A stretch of DNA of 64,000 nt from Salinisphaera sp. LB1 (GTDB lineage Bacteria > Pseudomonadota > Gammaproteobacteria > Nevskiales > Salinisphaeraceae), in contig NZ_CP029488.1 in assembly GCF_003177035.1 (NCBI RefSeq), forward strand, positions 1,240,001 to 1,304,000. The letters are read 5' to 3'. The position numbers and the translations under genes were made by a program. Positions 62,853 through 64,000 of this stretch are shown in pieces; the first letter of the stretch is position 1, and every line of letters begins with the position of its first letter. Under the pieces are notes generated by a model. It saw nothing but the letters and a program-made list of their open reading frames with translations. It was not told the DNA's origin and did not search any database.

Positions 62853-64000
62853 CTACAGGCGATCGATCGCCCGATGGCCGATATCGCGGCGATAGGCGGC
62901 ATGGGCCCAATCAATGGCGGCCACGCCACGATAAGCCTTGGCCTGGGCCTGGGCCACGTCGGCACCGAGCGCGCAGACGCACAACACCCGGCCGCCGCTG
63001 GTGACCACCCGGCCGTCGTCATCGAGCGCGGTGCCGGCGTGAAAGACTTCGACATCTTCGGCCACGGCACGGTCGAGCCCTTCGATCACATCGCCCTTGG
63101 CATACGCGCCCGGGTAACCGCCCGCCGCCATGACCACGCCGAGCGCGACTTCATCGCGCCAGCGTGCGTCCACTGAATCGAGCTGCCCGGCGATGGCGGC
63201 TTCCAGCAGATCTACCAGATCGGATTCCAGCCGCATCATGATCGGCTGGGTTTCCGGGTCGCCCATGCGGACGTTGAACTCCAGCACCCGCGGCGCGCCG
63301 GTCTCGTCGATCATCAGGCCGGCATACAGGAATCCGGTGAACGGGCGGCCATCCGCGGCCAGCCCGGCCACGGTCGGGCGCATCACTTCGTTCATCACGC
63401 GCTCGGCGATGTCGTCGGTGACCACGGGCGCCGGTGAATACGCCCCCATGCCTCCGGTGTTCGGGCCGGTATCGCCGTCGTAGGCGGCCTTGTGATCCTG
63501 TGAACTGGCCAGCGGCAGGATATGCGTGCCGTCGACCATGGCGATGAAGCTGGCTTCCTCGCCGGCGAGAAATTCCTCGACCACGATACGCGCACCAGCA
63601 TCGCCGAAGGCGTTGTCCTCGAGCATGTCGCGGGCCGAAGCCAGCGCCTCGTCAACCGTGTGTGCCAGGGTCACGCCCTTGCCCGCGGCGAGGCCATCGG
63701 CCTTGATCACGATCGGCGCGCCGCGCGCCTGGATATAGGCCGCGGCCGCCGTGTAATCCGCGAAGGTGGCGTAGTCGGCAGTGGGAATGGCATGACGGGC
63801 CAGGAAATCCTTGGAAAACGCCTTGCTGGCCTCGAGTTCCGCCGCCGCCTGCCGCGGGCCGAAACAGGCCAGCCCGGCCGCCTCGAACATATCCACGATG
63901 CCGATCGCCAGCGGCGCCTCGGGCCCGACCACGGTCAGGCTAACGGCGTTGTCGAGGGCGAAATCGCGCAGGGCGTCGAGCTCGTCCACACCAATCGCGA
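62853..64000 (-). CDS. purD: Phosphoribosylamine-glycine ligase (C-terminal part, runs off the window)
   Basis: The last about 382 codons of PurD lie here; the N-terminal about 45 residues are beyond the edge. The visible part has VVGPEAPLAIGIVDMFEAAG, the ATP-grasp core IKADGLAAGKGVTLAHTVDE, SSQDHKAAYDGDTGPNTGGM, GFLYAGLMI and LEFNVRMGDPETQPIMMRL. It makes GAR in purine synthesis. The stop lies about 20 bases past the repeat array; no clear terminator is seen between. Confidence 0.95.
   Translation of the reverse strand, partial: AIGVDELDALRDFALDNAVSLTVVGPEAPLAIGIVDMFEAAGLACFGPRQAAAELEASKAFSKDFLARHAIPTADYATFADYTAAAAYIQARGAPIVIKADGLAAGKGVTLAHTVDEALASARDMLEDNAFGDAGARIVVEEFLAGEEASFIAMVDGTHILPLASSQDHKAAYDGDTGPNTGGMGAYSPAPVVTDDIAERVMNEVMRPTVAGLAADGRPFTGFLYAGLMIDETGAPRVLEFNVRMGDPETQPIMMRLESDLVDLLEAAIAGQLDSVDARWRDEVALGVVMAAGGYPGAYAKGDVIEGLDRAVAEDVEVFHAGTALDDDGRVVTSGGRVLCVCALGADVAQAQAKAYRGVAAIDWAHAAYRRDIGHRAIDRL

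Overview
The window is about 64 kb of GC-rich (roughly 60-65% by eye) bacterial chromosome from a Gram-negative proteobacterium. Outer-membrane and lipoprotein signals, TRAP and ABC transporters with periplasmic binding proteins, LD-transpeptidase, MprF, a wax-ester-synthase-type acyltransferase, a PEP-CTERM surface protein and FNR/ANR-type sites together suggest a marine or halophilic gammaproteobacterium, possibly Salinisphaera-like. That genus guess is inference only. No rRNA, tRNA, CRISPR array or prophage was seen.

Layout. 1-7.4 kb: edge of an exported protein gene, a PEP-CTERM repeat protein behind a sigma-54-type promoter, a COG4705 membrane protein, a MOSC protein and a chemoreceptor. 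7.9-13.7 kb: TRAP transporter dctPQM, a 2-hydroxyacid dehydrogenase and a beta-CASP metallo-beta-lactamase protein. 13.9-22 kb: PlsC-like acyltransferase, SDR, APC permease, pyridoxal reductase (PdxI/YdbC type), LysE exporter, SYLF protein and a CPA2 antiporter with TrkA domains. 22.2-24.7 kb: polar amino-acid ABC transporter. 24.7-31.8 kb: two copies of a 178-bp structured repeat, two universal stress proteins and a PdxH-like oxidase next to exact FNR boxes, MprF, an RluE-type pseudouridine synthase, an orphan ParA and a phosphoesterase. 31.8-39.1 kb: haloalkane-dehalogenase-like hydrolase, small lipoproteins (one made of Met-rich pentapeptides), DUF2147, a MITE-like element, PhyH dioxygenase, DUF2237, WS/DGAT, an HNH protein and an MFS transporter. 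39.5-48.9 kb: a seven-gene DeoR/ABC import operon with an asymmetric ATPase pair, then GlpQ and an IclR regulator. 48.9-58.6 kb: three thioesterases, LON-domain protein, YcbB-type LD-transpeptidase, DUF302 lipoprotein, a patatin plus S4-like membrane protein pair, MsrA and a ligase-associated exonuclease. 59-64 kb: a porin, a palindromic repeat array interrupted by an ISL3-family element with an exact 8-bp target duplication, and the C-terminal part of purD.

How it fits together. Several genes concern lipids and the envelope (PlsC, WS/DGAT, thioesterases, MprF, patatin, YcbB), uptake of small organic solutes (TRAP, two ABC systems, APC) and vitamin B6 salvage (PdxI, PdxH). The two stress-protein genes and pdxH appear to answer to low oxygen through shared FNR/ANR boxes.

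The least ordinary items are the 178-bp repeat, whose six differences between copies all avoid the stems; the asymmetric importer ATPase pair; the MITE-like element abutting phyH; the Met-rich pentapeptide lipoprotein; the CAGATT palindrome array; and the sigma-54 promoter in front of the PEP-CTERM gene.
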